Below, in pieces: positions 34,119-47,949 of a DNA stretch of 64,000 bases. The notes under the pieces are model-generated. The model was not told the DNA's origin. It ran no database searches and saw only the letters and a list, made by a program, of their open reading frames with translations. This DNA is from Botrytis cinerea B05.10 (taxonomy: Eukaryota > Ascomycota > Leotiomycetes > Helotiales > Sclerotiniaceae), in NCBI RefSeq assembly GCF_000143535.2, contig NC_037311.1, forward strand, positions 1,116,001 to 1,180,000, in the 5' to 3' direction. The translations under genes were made by a program, and so were the position numbers. Within the stretch, counting starts at the first letter, position 1, and the number at the start of each line of letters is the position of its first letter.

Positions 34119-37100
34119 TCCTTGAAAAGAATGAAAAATCGAATGAGGAAGGATTGCAATATTGTGTCATCGTGGGCTGCTCAATCACCAGTCAAAGGGA
34201 AGGCTTGCCCATTCTCCCAAACACCACTTTTGCTGTGCCGTTCGACTGCCACGCAGCTGACAGCATCACGCAAGATTGTTATTGCTGTGCCGTGCCGCTA
34301 AAGATCGTAAAAACCATGTGGCATGACGGGCCACGTCCCCATCGGTGGTAACATGAACATGTGAAGGACGAACATGTTTGTAAGGGAATGAAGGTCCACT
34401 CTGCACTCACGAGAGAGTTTCCCGGTTCCTACACGGAACATGGATTTGAGGGGGGGGGGAGGAGGGGTGGATTTCGTGGCGAACGCGGACACGGTGGACA
34501 GATAGAGAGATGGCAATTTAATCAGAAGGCAATCAAGAAGGTAGGTGGTAGGTACAGGTTTAAATTAATCATGAGGCTTGCTCCGTAAGTGGTCTTTGCA
34601 GCGCGGGAGTAGATGCCGGGCTGTCTCTCGTCTCCACAAACTTTTGCCCTCCCAAGAATCATCGTACCAACATGACAAGGCAGCAGTATAAACAGAGACG
34701 TGAGAGGCTGGAGCGCATTTTAGTGGCACGGCATGAGAAGAGATAGACCTTCCTAGTCGATGCCGTATCTGTATACCCGCAGCTACTAACGTCCGAGTGA
34801 TGCGATAGGGTACGATCGAATTGAAACGCGCGGTTGGAAAATGGAGGGTAAAACGGAAGAATAGCTCGAAGCGGAGGAAGAATTCTCAAATAATTGTGGG
34901 CTGGCTGTAGAATATTGATGGATAAATGTAACCACTCCCTTGGGACCCTCCTGAGCCATACAAATTTAATGAGCGATGTTTATTATTCTGCTATCTCTGG
35001 GAAGGGGTGTGTGGGAAGTTGGAACGAAAGCGACGATTAGACGATTTTATGACTATGCCGGCTGCGAGCTGCAAGTGTACGAGGTATCACCGACATCGAA
35101 ACCCAAGAAAAGAAAACAAACCATGTAGCTTTGCCTACTACCGGAGGACTTCATCCTGGACCTTATTAGCAGAAGTGAGGAAAACCCCCCCAAAGGATAA
35201 AAGAAAAACTATACTATTCCATCTAATGCATAACATAATAATTCACCCACTGTCACCCAGCATCGTGCCCAGCCATCAGATAAACATGCTTATGCAAATT
35301 CGGACAATAGACTGAGCCGATCCCAACACACCGTGTAGAACCGGATGTAGGCACTGACTGCTGGGGCACAACATGAATAATATGAATAACATGAATATGT
35401 ATGAGTAGTGAGATACATCACATGTATATGTGCGACCTAGACATGTAATATGTGTGTGTATACGATGTCATGTATGTATGCATGAGTTATACGGTAATGT
35501 CATTGTGACTTTATTGTTCATGAGTCGAGGCCGGAGGAGAAAGGAAAAAACCATCTACACATTCCCGGAATTATTTTCTCCATTTTCTCCAATGTCTCCA
35601 ATGTCTCCCATTCTTCACCCAGACTCGCATGATGTTATCCATATGTCAAGGCAATAATCGTTCGATTCTCTCTGCTAACGACCCAAACCCACCCCATCCA
35701 TAATCTCGGCGAGGATAACTGTTGGTTCCCCCCGAAAGTAGGTACACGAAACCATACGATACAGTGCAGTATCGAGAAGTTTAGGTTCCTGGAATTTTCG
35801 TCCCATATTTGAACTATTGGCCTGTCACTGTCTCCATTCTTCGACATGAAATTCTCTCACAGGCGTAAAATTGCCATCGCTAAATCAAGGATACCAGAAA
35901 TTTCGATTAGCACTTCCCCATAATCTCGCTCTTCGCTCTTTTCTTTCATTGGCCGCTCGCCCATAATATGACGCTGCGTTATTTCGCACCAATAATGAGC
36001 TATTCTTTTTCTAGGATTTATACGAATCACGGCATATCCGAATCCCTCATCGGTAGTGCAGTGCAGATTGCACAGTCTTGGGTTACACTTTGCAGCCTCA
36101 ATGACGCTAGACCACCCTCGAATCCAGCTTACAACTGTCGTCCCCCCCTCTCCATCTGCCTCACGATCCGCATGGAGTCAAAAGGAAAAACGTGGGATCA
36201 GCTATTAATCTTCCCACTTGAGGAAAATTTTAACGAGTGGCCTGTGGAATGCTGGTATTGTTTTGGCATTTGGGGCTAATAAGCGATGTGCGTATCAGGA
36301 TCTAGACTTTGGATTCCCTGGAGTTCTACCTACCCACCGGCCTTCACTCCGCGTAGAGAGCTCGGATATTCTTCCGCTCCCCAGGGCTTCTTTGTTCTCG
36401 TCTATTCACCCCCAGTTGCGTCACCCCTGGTTCGAAACCTAAATAAATCACAGAGTCCCAATGGTATCCATGTTAATTACACTTCAATTAATAAAATACC
36501 CAGGTGTTGTTTGAAGCTGACCCAAGGTGTTGGTAACACCTAACCGACCTGCCTTTCTCGGTTTCGATTGCACAAAGTTCATACTTTTTTCGTGCAACGG
36601 CCGGTAATGAGACCCCCCCCTTCGATCTGCACCACTTGTTGTTTACCCATTGTCTGGGTCTGTTCGATGGATTGGAAATTTGGGGACTATCTTTAGAATA
36701 TTGCATGACACGGAAGGGTGATTCTGAAGATTCAAAGCTGACAGGCTCACCGGCTATTCGTAATTGGACCAATCAAATTTCCTCACGAATTTTTCTTCTA
36801 GGCGAGTAGTATTGAGCCCCGCTAGGCGGCTTATGGTAATATATCGTTCTCGAGAATCCCGAGACAATATGTGTGACCTTTCGTGACGTTGGATGTGTGC
36901 GGCACATGGATGCCAAGAGTCTCGCAGTCAGCAGGAATGCAATGCTAGTCCTTGTGGAAGGCCGACCAGACTGTTCTTTCGAGCTGTGCCCAACCTAATT
37001 CGTTGAATGCGATTTGAGCCCCAGAGAAAGTAAGCCCAAAGGCATGGAACCTGTTGGAGATGGAACTTTTGTGGAAGGTATTACTTGGGTGCTTGAGGAA

Positions 37101-39042
37101 AACTTACGTACTGAAGGAAGATTGCCAAATGTTTATGCCTTCTTAGTGCTCCTTCTCGATGTTGGCATTAATATTGGTTTTGTCATGAGCAAAATCACAT
37201 GGCTCACTCTCCACTCCACTCTGATGTACCGCAACTCAATTACAACGGTATTTCAAAGACCCCTCCCGGGCTATTCGGCAAGCACGTCCGACGGCATTGT
37301 GACTGGCCTTATCGTTGACTTCGTGGCACCCATGGAGGGCCATTTCCCACCCCTGAAGGCTTGGCACCAGACCCGAACTGCTTCTCCATATTATCTGCAG
37401 TGAGGAGTGTAGATAATTTTGGTTGGTACCAAACCTCGGCGCTTGTCCCTGCAGGCAAGAGGCACAGTCGGGTCATCCTACCAGTTCTTTGGATATCAGT
37501 TTCGGTATATTCCTTTGGCATGGATGGATTTGATCATTTTCAGAACAGAGCATACTTCTTGCTGACCGCGCTTAGCCGTTGGAGTAAGATTGCTATCGTT
37601 GGCTCCACGGATTCTTGCGGGAATACCACGTTCTACACCAAACGAGTCGTTGGAATTTCACGAAGGTCGTGTCCCAGGATGAGATTGAAGATTACCCGAA
37701 CAGGTTATGGTTGCGAGGAGGCAACAAGCAATATGGGGAGGGGGGTCATGCTGCGGCCCGTTTGCGGCACTGTAGAGATATGCACTCGGATCCGAATCCG
37801 GAAATGTGAAATATGCGTCTCGTCCGGCTCTTGGGAGAGGAAAAGAAAGGAAATTGTCTATATGAACAGGGGACATGTACCGAAATGAAATACTGTGGTT
37901 GCTTTTTTTCAATAGACGAATCGCTCTTGGCACTCTTTTCACCGTTGGCGTTTTTTAGCATTTGGTGGCTTGAGATGATCCTGCGAAACCCCTGAAGCGC
38001 GGCTCTTCTGGTATCTCACGCTTGCATCTTCTTGTTCTTTTGCTCGCTTCTACCTGTACTCATGATTGACATTTCACCATTTGTGACGATCAGCCGGGAG
38101 CTGATGGATGGGATGTTTGAGGCTTTGAGCACTTGGGTGGATCAGTCAAACGTTCTTTTTCCTCTCTCTCGTTTGCGTGTAGAATCCAGACAAGTTTTAC
38201 CAAGTACATTAAGCCTAAACGAGTTGGAGGTCGTCGGAGCACGTCCCTGATCAGGGCAAAGGGCATCACCTGCATAATTCCAAGTTATCGAAGCGTTGCC
38301 TTGGGAAGCAAGATATTGTTTTAAATGTTTGAGACGAGATTTGTTGTCAAAGGTCAAACGGAACATGTGAATCAAATGTCGTGGCCTTTTTTCTTGTGAT
38401 CGCATAGGTGATATACGGCCGCAGAGATAGGTGTGCGCGACACTGTCTATTGGCCATGAGAGGAAGGGCTGCATTCAGACTGCTCAGCGACGATCTTTCC
38501 ACCATGTCTTTGGTAGATCCTACTTACCCGTGCCTATCATTATTCAGCACTGTTTTATACGGCTCTTTCAAGATTCATTTCGGAAGCACGATGACCGGTG
38601 ATTACTCATGTGTGCTACAAGACTACGAGTGGGATCGGTGGATAGAAAAGGAAAGGTTGTGCAATGACGACAAAAAAGCGGACAGTCGGCGACCAATGTC
38701 ATTTGTAGGACCCTGAGTAAGAGATTGAACAGCAGCTGTCAGGATTTTGTAATGAGTGAGTGGGTATGTACGGAGCTGTGTTGTATCGTGTTGTATTGTG
38801 TTGTACTATGAAGTTTGAACAGACTGCCTCCTACCCAGGCATGTGTGAGAACTTGGAAGCCTTCCTCCCTGTCTCCTCCGTGCGAGAAGGTATGGCACCC
38901 TCGTCCAGACGTGAAGACTGCGTGGAATTCTACTGCAAATCTCGGAACTTCCACCCAAAAGATAAAGTGCGGATTACTCATTATTTCCCAATAGTCAGTC
39001 GGGACCGAGCGTTCTAAGTACCGAGGGAACGGGCACGGAGTA

Positions 39043-39070
39043 GGAGTTGGAGTTGGAGTTGGAGTTGGAG
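39043..39070. repeat. (GGAGTT)n hexanucleotide repeat
   Basis: Four full copies plus a partial one. Confidence 0.9.
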
Positions 39071-40868
39071 ATGAGCCCCAGGGGATTTGTTGCAACTTGC
39101 AAGATCTTACGTTGTACATTCCGTTCGTAAATTGGAAATTGCATGGTAGCGGGTTGTGGGCGGCATGGATGTTATACGTCGTATAGAACCAACCGTTCTG
39201 GTTGCTGGTGGATTCGTCCGTCCTGGTGGTTAGGGGGGTAAACCTGCAGGTGGTACGATTGTAGAACGATTGTTAATCCCAATGCAGCAAGATGCCGAAA
39301 TGTACTACTCAACTTGGATAAGGAAGAAATCCCCATCATGAGCAATAAGCAAAGAGGTCCCTTGGTGTCTGCCCAAAGTAGCCAAACGTTTCATCCAGGT
39401 TTCCCTTTTCGCCATCACCGAGCGATTTCTGCATGACAATCCATAAGAGTGAAGAGGCATGTTGCAAAATCAATAGTGGTCGAGGACGATAGAGAAGAAC
39501 AGACGGAGCGAGAGCCCATTCTAACCACCTGCCTACCTGTGCCCATTCCGCCTTCCCCAAAATACTCCCCATCTTATGACCTACCTAGGTAGGCAGACAT
39601 CCACGTCGCCTCTGGCAAGTACAATGCACATAGATCTAGAAATGCAACGGCCGTAAGAAATCCTGGCGTACCGATTTCCCGTGCCAAAGAAGGTCGGGTA
39701 GAAGCATTATATGGAGACGTGAGGCGACGGGAAGTGGATGGCGTTTCCCCCATGAACCTGAATACTTGCTAACTTGTAAGAGCACCTGCGCAAGCACTAA
39801 TTTCGCATTCGCTTGCACTTCCACTTCCACTTCCACTACTTGCCCTTCCACTTTGCTCTCCCCCGGGGTTTTGGCAGATGATGGTGCGAAAGGGGAAAGT
39901 GGAAACCGATGGAGATGGCGATGGATGGAGATGAACATTGACAAACTCAAAATTTATGGGGACGGACGGCAGTGGGAATGGTAGCTGGGTACTTGCAGCT
40001 TTTTTCTGGAGCCCGCAACGAGCACGCCAAATGACAGGCAAGAATTAATATACCGCGTGCCGTTATTTGGTACCGGACATCGAAGTATCACCACTCGTTA
40101 ATTATGACGGAAGATCCCTCTCGCGCCGAGGAGCACATTGTCTCCTCCGTCCGCGATACGAGTGCATCCATCACACACAGTAAAATTGTCATGTAATGAG
40201 ATCTCGCCATGCCACAGCAACGTACGGCTGGATTCACACGATGGATGGACTTCAACATAAGGATCCCCTGCGTGCATCGGCCGGTATTTGCTACTAGTTG
40301 ATGACAAAGTGTGTCAGACCTCTTGCCATTTGAGAAGCCAAACGCGCATCGGACTATTAAGTGTGCCAGCTACCGACTACGAGAAAGTTTAAGAGGGTGC
40401 CGGCGTCAGTGGGTTTGATCATGTCGCTCACAGCTTACCAGACGGCACTAAATGAGTCAAACTTCATTCTAATAGCCGACGCACCAGTGACTTATGCATG
40501 TTTGAATAATTCCAGCTGCAAAGTGTATGTGCATGCCAATCGTTACAGTTGACATAAGACGCTAAACGATCTTATCAGTTTCTGGGCAAGAAATGGGCGA
40601 TGGGCGATGGGTGATGAGCAGTGGACAGTGGACAGTGGGTGCACCGGTAGACCGACCATGATACAATGGACAATCAATGTGAACACTGCCGGCAGACAAA
40701 CAGATGCGGAAGACACGTTCCTTTTTTGAAGTTGGCGCCGTCGTTTATCTGTCTCGTGTGGGCAATGTAGCCAACGAACTGACTCTTCTTCGTGTGAGCA
40801 CGTCTATTTTGGTGTGAGTGTACACGCCCGATGCTACGTCGAGACATGCCACCATACACAGGAAGGGG

Positions 40869-40919
40869 TAGATGGATAGATAGATGGATAGATAGATTGA
40901 TAGATAGATTGATAGATTG
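40869..40919. repeat. GATA/GATT tetranucleotide repeat
   Basis: An imperfect run of GATA, GATG and GATT units, about 50 bp. Confidence 0.85.
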
Positions 40920-41547
40920 GGAGCAAGAAAGCTAGGAAAGCCTTCCCTCCCTGATTGGACGGTATTAAATCAATATATTTGGCCTTCCCAATATTTCTTC
41001 CTTTTTGCGAGCTGCTGCTGGCCTCCCTCATACCTTGCCATGCCACGCTTTATTCCTTGCTGTGCAAGACTACCCATCCCCCGGTTACGCCCCCCTCCCA
41101 AAATTGAATACCACTCTATCTCAGATTTCTCTCAAGAAGCTTGGTGCAGAACATGGCACCGCGGTGGCCCCAAATGCAAATAAAGTTTGCAATATCATTT
41201 TTTCCACATTCGGCATTCGCATTTATCAGGTGTATTCGTGTGCACATTCAATCTCAGATCCGTGTAAACTTAATCTGAATGGAGGATTCCGCTAAGTCTG
41301 GAACTAGTCCCCAAGCTCCATAGCACCCATCGCCCATGACCACCGAATGAGAGACCAAGGGCAAGGGGCTTTGGATGGTTTCTTTGTTTATTTTTCTGTT
41401 GTTCCATTGTTCTTGTTGTTATTTTCCCATTTGTCCATTGCACAGCACCTCTGAGCCGCCACGGAACCATGGATCCAACCCTAGCTCCGTGGACGTAAAG
41501 GGATCACTGCCTTTGCATACCCCACAAGTTCGAAGTTTTGCACCGTC

Positions 41548-41563
41548 TTTTTTTTTTTTTTTT
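41548..41563. repeat. Poly-T tract
   Basis: Sixteen consecutive T, in unique flanking sequence. Confidence 0.85.
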
Positions 41564-41720
41564 GGCCCTTTCCCTTCATCCTGTCGACGGGCGACCCAGT
41601 TATCCTGATGCCGAACCGCGCGAGGGGACGAATGATATATTATTGCGTCCAAATTGGCTCAACCGGGCTGGATGGATGAGGGTGGGTGTGGGTGTGGGTG
41701 TGGATTGATATATGGATATG

Positions 41721-41780
41721 GACTGGTATGGACTGGTATGGACTGGTATGGACTGGTATGGACTGGTATGGACTGGTATG
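41721..41780. repeat. Minisatellite of six perfect 10-bp units (GACTGGTATG)
   Basis: Six identical tandem units, flanked on the left by GTGGGT repeats and on the right by (GGATAT)n. The whole 41680-41805 block is tandem-repetitive. Confidence 0.95.
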
Positions 41781-42567
41781 GATATGGATATGGATATGGA
41801 CATGGCGATGGAATGGACTGTGATCTCGGACTAGGAAAAGCAGCTAGATGGTTAAGAACTTATTCGAACACACTACCACACTACCACACTCCCACACTCC
41901 CACACTACCGCCGTGCTAGCATGCTGGTAATTTCTGACTCCTGGCCCGATTACCGGTACTAGAGGATTATTCGTTACTAAGGACTTGATTACTCCTTGAT
42001 TACTCCTTGCACTGCTCCGGACATGCGACCACTCTGCTCGCTTTTCCCTCCTCAATAAAAATAAAATAAAAAGCTTGGATTCGATGTGATGGTGAGATTG
42101 TGTGGATTTCTAGATCGATTCAGTCTTGGTCCCCTAGTCGTTTTAGTCTTTTTAGCCTCTTCTTGGTCTCTTCCTTTAAATCTACGCAGCAGATAATTAA
42201 TCTTTAATTGTCACATATATTCACAATCCACCTTTTCTTGCACGCCAATTTTTTCACAGAGCATCTTCGTCGCTTTTTTCGCCCGTTCCCTTCAACCTCT
42301 TCCCACATATACACATAACTTATAAAGGCCCGCTCTTCAAACAAGCCCTTGTTTTTGGGACCGGCTTTCTGAACTGCATATTCCTTCTGCAATTACCAGG
42401 TTTAAATCCTTGACTCCATCTTTTTAACGCTTGCTATACATCTCTCCGTCCGTCCTGCTCCAAATACCACCCGTCTACCACAGGACTGCTACAACACACC
42501 TGCTGTCACTACCACCACTACCAAGCATACTTCGACCACCCTCGCACGAGCTTTTGCTTCCAGAATA

Positions 42568-42600
42568 ATGGGTTTGTCCGAACTTGTGGTCACAGCATGA
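42568..42600 (+). promoter_or_regulatory. Candidate upstream reading frame in the Zn2Cys6 gene leader
   Basis: ATG in good context (ATAATGG) opens a 10-codon frame, MGLSELVVTA, then TGA. A second, longer upstream frame starts at 42597, overlapping that stop (ATGA). If the transcript starts before 42560, these would reduce initiation at 42997. The transcript start is not known. Confidence 0.3.
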
Positions 42601-42996
42601 GCCACACGTTCAATTTTCCATTGCCGACAGGATTCATTGATACCAAGATACCTATCACATCTCAACTCTCAATTCGGGTCCTCCTCGTGTCATTGTTACA
42701 TTGTGCTTCCTCACCAAACCCACGATATATTCCAATCACTGTCCCTGCCTCTCCAAATAAGACTGGCGGTGCTTCGTTGCGACTGCCGTTTTGAAAACAG
42801 CTCGACGACCCTTACTCGAGGTCAGCTGAATTGGTTCAGTATCGAAGCAATTACAGCATCCTGATATATTTGACACAAACCGTGTCTGTGCCACATTGCT
42901 ACCTTAAAGGGAAGGATCTATACCGCCCTTGTACAAATTTTAAAGACCAACCATATACCCTCGTCTAATCCCAAGCTTGAGTATACACTCTCAAGA

Positions 42997-45911
42997 ATGA
43001 TATTCTCCCAACCGCCCACCTCACCTTCTCACGAACTGGTAAACACAGCCAAGGATTACCCTCCCCTTCACAATACTTCTGAGCAGCAAGTAAACATTTT
43101 GCGCGAGAGAAGTGACAATAACACTACGCTATCACGCTCTCCCGTTTCTGATCTCAAAGGACCTTTCGACCACGGAAGGAGAGGTGACATGTACCAACCA
43201 GCCCATAGTGCAGCTCCTCGAGAGCAACTCCCATCAATAACTAGTCTGTTTGGCGGTGCACCACCTCCAAGTAGACCTGCGCAGTCGCCATACTCTGAAA
43301 GACAGAGTCCAATCTTTCCATCTTCATCCCCTCAAGATGGCCGTCTACCTACTACACCTCTACATCAAGACCGCTCATTTGATGCAAACTTTCAACGTTC
43401 AGCACCTCCACGACAGTACACACACGCCTCTCGACCAGACTCGCTCGACAGGCTAGGCTATCCTGCTCCATCTAACCGTCCCAATGTGGGATCGATGCCA
43501 GAATCTCCCCGATACGCACCTCAATACCCGCACCATGACCCACGACAAGGTCAAATGCCTTCGGGCAATAGTTGGTCACCTCACTCAGAGTCTCCTCGCC
43601 AGGATCAGTTTCCAGCTCTGAGAGCTCATCCTGACCAGTACCGGCATCAACATCAGGTTTCTAGATCTGAACACGAGTCTAGACAATTCTATCGTGATCA
43701 TGCCCCAGCTCCACGAAACTACCTTCCCACACCTGCTGGTAATGTAATGGGCGAGCCTGTGACGGTCAAGGATGGTCTTGGACCCAAGATCTGGACAGGA
43801 ACTCAATTTTTACCTCGTTTCGTTAGGCAAGCCGACGTTGCGGGTGAAGGAATGTGCTATTTCTACGACGATGGAACTCACTGCAAGACAGTTATTGATG
43901 GAGAGAATGTGAATGCTCATTGGGGAGTCACCAAAGCGGGGAAGCCAAGAAAGAGACTTGCAATTGCGTGCATCACTTGTAGGGAAAAGAAGATCAAATG
44001 CGATCCAGACTACCCTAGATGTGTGCAATGTGACAAGTTTGGCCGGGTGTGCAAGTTTAAGAATGCGTAAGTTACCATGATCAAAGTAGCATTGATGTCA
44101 CTTGTGCAGATCTAATTCTGCCTCATAATTTATCCCACTTTTGCTGATGGTAGTCTTTCAACAGTCCCCGAGGAGGTCACAACTCTCCAGACACGCCGCC
44201 AGCTGACTCGGAAGATAGCCTACCTAGGCCAGGTTCTTCTTTAACTGACGGTGAATCTTTCAGAGTCGAGGAACGTGAAGAAAGCCATTCAGTCTCGCCG
44301 CGACAAAACTTACGCCGAGCGAGCCCGGAAGTAGAGCAGCATACCAAGAGACAGCGCAACGGCTATAGTGACTACACTCCAGTAGCATCAGAAGCTTCAC
44401 CACGACTTTCTGTTCAAGACCCAACATCTCCGAGGGCTGCGTGGGCGGAGCCAGCGAATAATCGATTGAGTGATCATACCTTACAGGCAGAGTGGCAAAA
44501 TGACCCGTTCCACTCTGCAAACACAGATCTCGCCGTCGAGCTTTTGTCGATTTTCTTCAAATATGTTCCAGAGACAGCCTATTTCATGTTTCCAAAAAAT
44601 CAATTCACAAGCTGGGCTCGTTCTACCAAGGATAAGTCTTTGAATGATGTTATGCTCATATATTCCATACTTGCCCTTGGAGCAGCTTTCTCACCTCGAT
44701 CTCAACACAAGCATCTGGCTGCACGATATGCTGAAGTCGCCAGATACGCATGCGACAGGCGCCACGTTGGAATTCAATTGGTTCAGGCTCGCTTGTTGTT
44801 GGCTTTATACTATTTTGCCATCAACAATCCCAACGATTCATGGGATTTCTGTGGGTCCGCTGTGAGAGCCGCGACAGGTTTGAAGTTGAACATAGAAATA
44901 GAGAAGAGCGACGATGCTTACCGCAAGAGTTTTCCTTTCGGGCTCAACTTCAGTGGATACGCCGAATGCAGAAGACGAACCTTTTGGAGTTGTTATCTCA
45001 TGGATAGATTCAACGGATTCTGTTCTGGACACCTAAGCATGATTGACCCAAAACACGTATACCTTCGTCTACCTTGCGATGAGGAGAGCTTTGAGAACCA
45101 GGTCAATGTTCAAAATCCTCTTTTTGAGGTATCAAATCCGCGATCTCTAGACTATCCACGGACTTTGAACCCAATGGCATATCTAATAAATGCTGCAACG
45201 ATTTGGGGTGATGTTATGTCCAACATATACAGCAATTCACAACGACCGCAACCAATAAGGGGCTCTGATTTCAATGAGTTCTACCGATCTACAATGGAAC
45301 GTCTCTCAAGTTGGAAAAGCACATTGCCAAACCGCTTTGCTTTCCCAGCGGAATCGATGGAAAGAATGTCCGGTGGTGGAGAACTGGGCATCTACATGAC
45401 GATGCATGCAGTGTATTACAACACATTCATGAAGCTCCATCGATATGTTCAACCTTACAACCTTGACGAGTCACAACATTCTCGTTACATTTCTATAGCC
45501 GAGGAGCAAGCGAAGAAGTTCTTGAAAGTCATGGATTTTGTGGCGAATGGTCGTGAATCTACCGGCATGAGATCGCCAAGCTCAACTACTTCCATCAAAT
45601 TCTCCTCGCCATTCGTGGGATATGCTATTATTTCTGCAGTCGATATCCTCTCGGCTAAAACACATAAAGCTTCATTACCCTCCATCATCGACTCCTTCTC
45701 TGGTGCACAATCGGTTATTTCCGAGATTGCACAGTTTTGGCAGATGGCAAGGATACAGGAAGCACTCATCTCGGGACGAGTGAGTGACTTGATGGATATT
45801 GATCGCAGGAGTTGGTCGGCTTCTGCTAAACAATCAAGCGCTGGAATTTTTGAGATGAGAGAACCGTTGGAGAAAACTTTCTCTCGTGAGAACGATGGCA
45901 TTTATGCATAA
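42997..45911 (+). CDS. Zn2Cys6 transcription factor with fungal-specific regulatory domain
   Basis: Two exons, 42997-44066 and 44165-45911 (intron 98 bp, GTAAGT...CAG, phase 2), give 938 residues. The N-terminal 230 residues are Pro/Ser/Gln/His-rich and disordered. A conserved block follows (GPKIWTGTQFLPRFVRQADV, then GMCYFYDDGTHCKTVIDGE and NAHWGVTKAGKPRKRLAIA). It leads directly into the zinc cluster CITCREKKIKC...CVQCDKFGRVC (Cys 325, 328, 335, 342, 345, 352; spacing C2C6C6C2C6C). The intron lies just after it, at KFKNA. A basic, Ser-rich linker and the fungal-specific transcription factor middle domain (about 455-800; DLAVELLSIFFKYVPETAYF, RRRTFWSCYLMDRF) follow. The block before the zinc cluster recalls the RosA/NosA/Pro1/Moc3 group, which controls sexual or fruiting-body development. 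That subgroup is a tentative recollection, so no symbol is given. Confidence 0.9.
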
Positions 45912-47676
45912 ACATAAATGTATTTTAGGAGGGGTTCTTGTACATTATTACATTTTTATTATATTGATGATGGGTCCTTTAAAGGAGAATGGAATGATAC
46001 CAAGAGGCGTTTGGGATTGCTATGCATTTGCATTTTGCATTTTGGATGGTTATGAAAGCATCTTGCATAGCGAGGCAGCGGCATAGGTATGGAATACAGT
46101 ACATACCGGGTTCTTAGTTCTCAATCAATTTACATCAATAGCATTTTATTTTTCACATCGAAATCTGTTTCATCTTGTCCCAATAGTCATACTCTGTATG
46201 GATTGTGTATATACAAACTACATAATATTCTGCATTCTTCAGCTCTTCAACCTGGCTACTGATAACTGACAACACAGTATTCATTCTCGATTACGGCGAC
46301 TCAACATCTAGGAGCACATCTTCACCAGTTCATGTAATATTCTCACAAAACATCTGATCCTTCCACCACCGTCTCAAACACTTCCACTGTCCACCCTTCA
46401 AACATTTAACCGTCCAAACCCGAGCACACCCCGTCCCTCTCCAACTCAATCTGTTCAAAATCGATGATCTTTCAATGTGGAGAGCCAACTTCCCTAGCAC
46501 CCCACAAACCCACAAATTATCTACACTACGTACACCACTAATGGTACCACTGCCACACTCCTACGTCCCTCGAGTTTCACATCCGTGTCTATACGCTTTA
46601 CGTCAAGATCGACTGATTCTGACGTTTGCCAGTGGGATAAATGCAACCGATGAGCCAAGGTGCTAAGGTACACACCAGAAACAAAATATCTCCTAGACCA
46701 ATATCCATCTGGCTTCTAGAAATGCCGAGCTGAGCATGGGATATGCAGGAGCCGCTCGGCAGCTGAACGCTCTAACTGCCTTTGGAGCGCGGAAGCGATG
46801 GCAAAGCACTTCGTTTTTAGAGTTTGCGAGAATGCGACGCGCTTTGGGTTAGTGAGGGTGGAGATGCTGGTTAGTGTGTACCGGTGGGCTGGGATTTTTG
46901 TAGGGGGGGGGAAGGAGGACACGTAGAGCGGGATTGTTTGTTTGGGATGGGTGGGTGTATGGATCTGGGATTGGGGCAGGGCAGATGACTCGGTAGTGGT
47001 GCCGACGCTTAGGCGGTAGATGAGGTGCTAAGGTTAGGGGGACGGGAGTTGGGAGACGGAGTTTTGACGTGGGCTTTTTTTTTTTTTAACACGAGGAAGG
47101 CGAGGGAGAGCTGGATTGGGATGTGCAGTCGGGTAGATAAGAGAGGAGGCTAAGATAGGGAGTTGGCGTTGGCGTTGGCGTTGGCGTGGGTGTTGGTGTT
47201 GGTGGGTATTGACTCTAATGAGGCGGGAGTTAGGATGGAGCTAGATGTGAGGAGCAGGTAGCGCACCATACATAGAGGAGAGGGAGCGGCTTGAGTGCCG
47301 ATCAGGTGATGCTGCAAAACGAACTTTGTTGATGATTGCCGGATATGCGAAGGAGAAACCCCGAGAGGTTCGAGCTCTTGATTAAGAAGATGGAGGAGTG
47401 CTGGTGAGAGAAATGGCGTAGTCTAGAAGTGATGTATCAAGGAGTGACTACCTACTCGCTCGATATTCACTTTGCACTGAATACCTCTTGCCGCATGGAT
47501 GGTTGGAAAATACGATTCAACCCTTTTCAATAGCGACGGTCCCAGAAGGAAATCACCCATTTAAACTTTCAGGTGCGGTGTACTAGACAGAATATTGTGA
47601 GAATGTTATTACTTGATGGAAGTCTAATTTGAGAGAACCCCTGCTACATCCAAAACTTTACTATAGATTATATATA
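45912..47676. other. Intergenic between the regulator and the transposon
   Basis: About 1.8 kb without a supported gene. It has G-rich tracts and a (GGCGTT)n-like run at about 47164-47205. Base composition falls abruptly to AT-rich at about 47600. Confidence 0.45.
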
Positions 47677-47732
47677 ACGTGTTTTATCACCGAGTGGATC
47701 ATATCACCGAGTAAATCACTTTCACCTCAATT
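47677..47732. repeat. Left terminal inverted repeat
   Basis: The 56-bp end. It differs from the right copy by GAGTAAATC versus GAGTGGATC and by one C/T. Confidence 0.93.
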
Positions 47733-47949
47733 TATTACTTTAAATTTATATTATTCAATAACAATTGAATCAATTGATTAAAACTATTAAGAATCTAATA
47801 ATCTAGGATCTATTATATTGTTTTGATAAGTTCTTGAATTATGATTTGATTTTCTATATTTATTATAGTATTTATTAGAAGATGTTTCTTTAATAGGATT
47901 TTTTTTATTTTGATGTTTGTTGTGTTGAATTTGAATATCAATTTTTTAT

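Larger units (their letters stand above)
30214..42996. other. 12.8 kb gene-poor stretch upstream of the Zn2Cys6 gene
   Basis: No open frame longer than about 175 codons, and none with a recognisable domain, codon regularity or convincing intron-exon structure. There are many microsatellites and homopurine/homopyrimidine tracts (separately listed). No coding transposon remnant or inverted-repeat element was seen. It could hold long non-coding RNA, a long leader, or distal regulatory DNA for the regulator at 42997. None of this can be shown from sequence alone. Confidence 0.5.

Noticed and set aside
37361..37888. 175-codon plus-strand frame in the gene desert
   Set aside because: Longest frame there, but composition is irregular, there is no recognisable domain, and other frames overlap on both strands.
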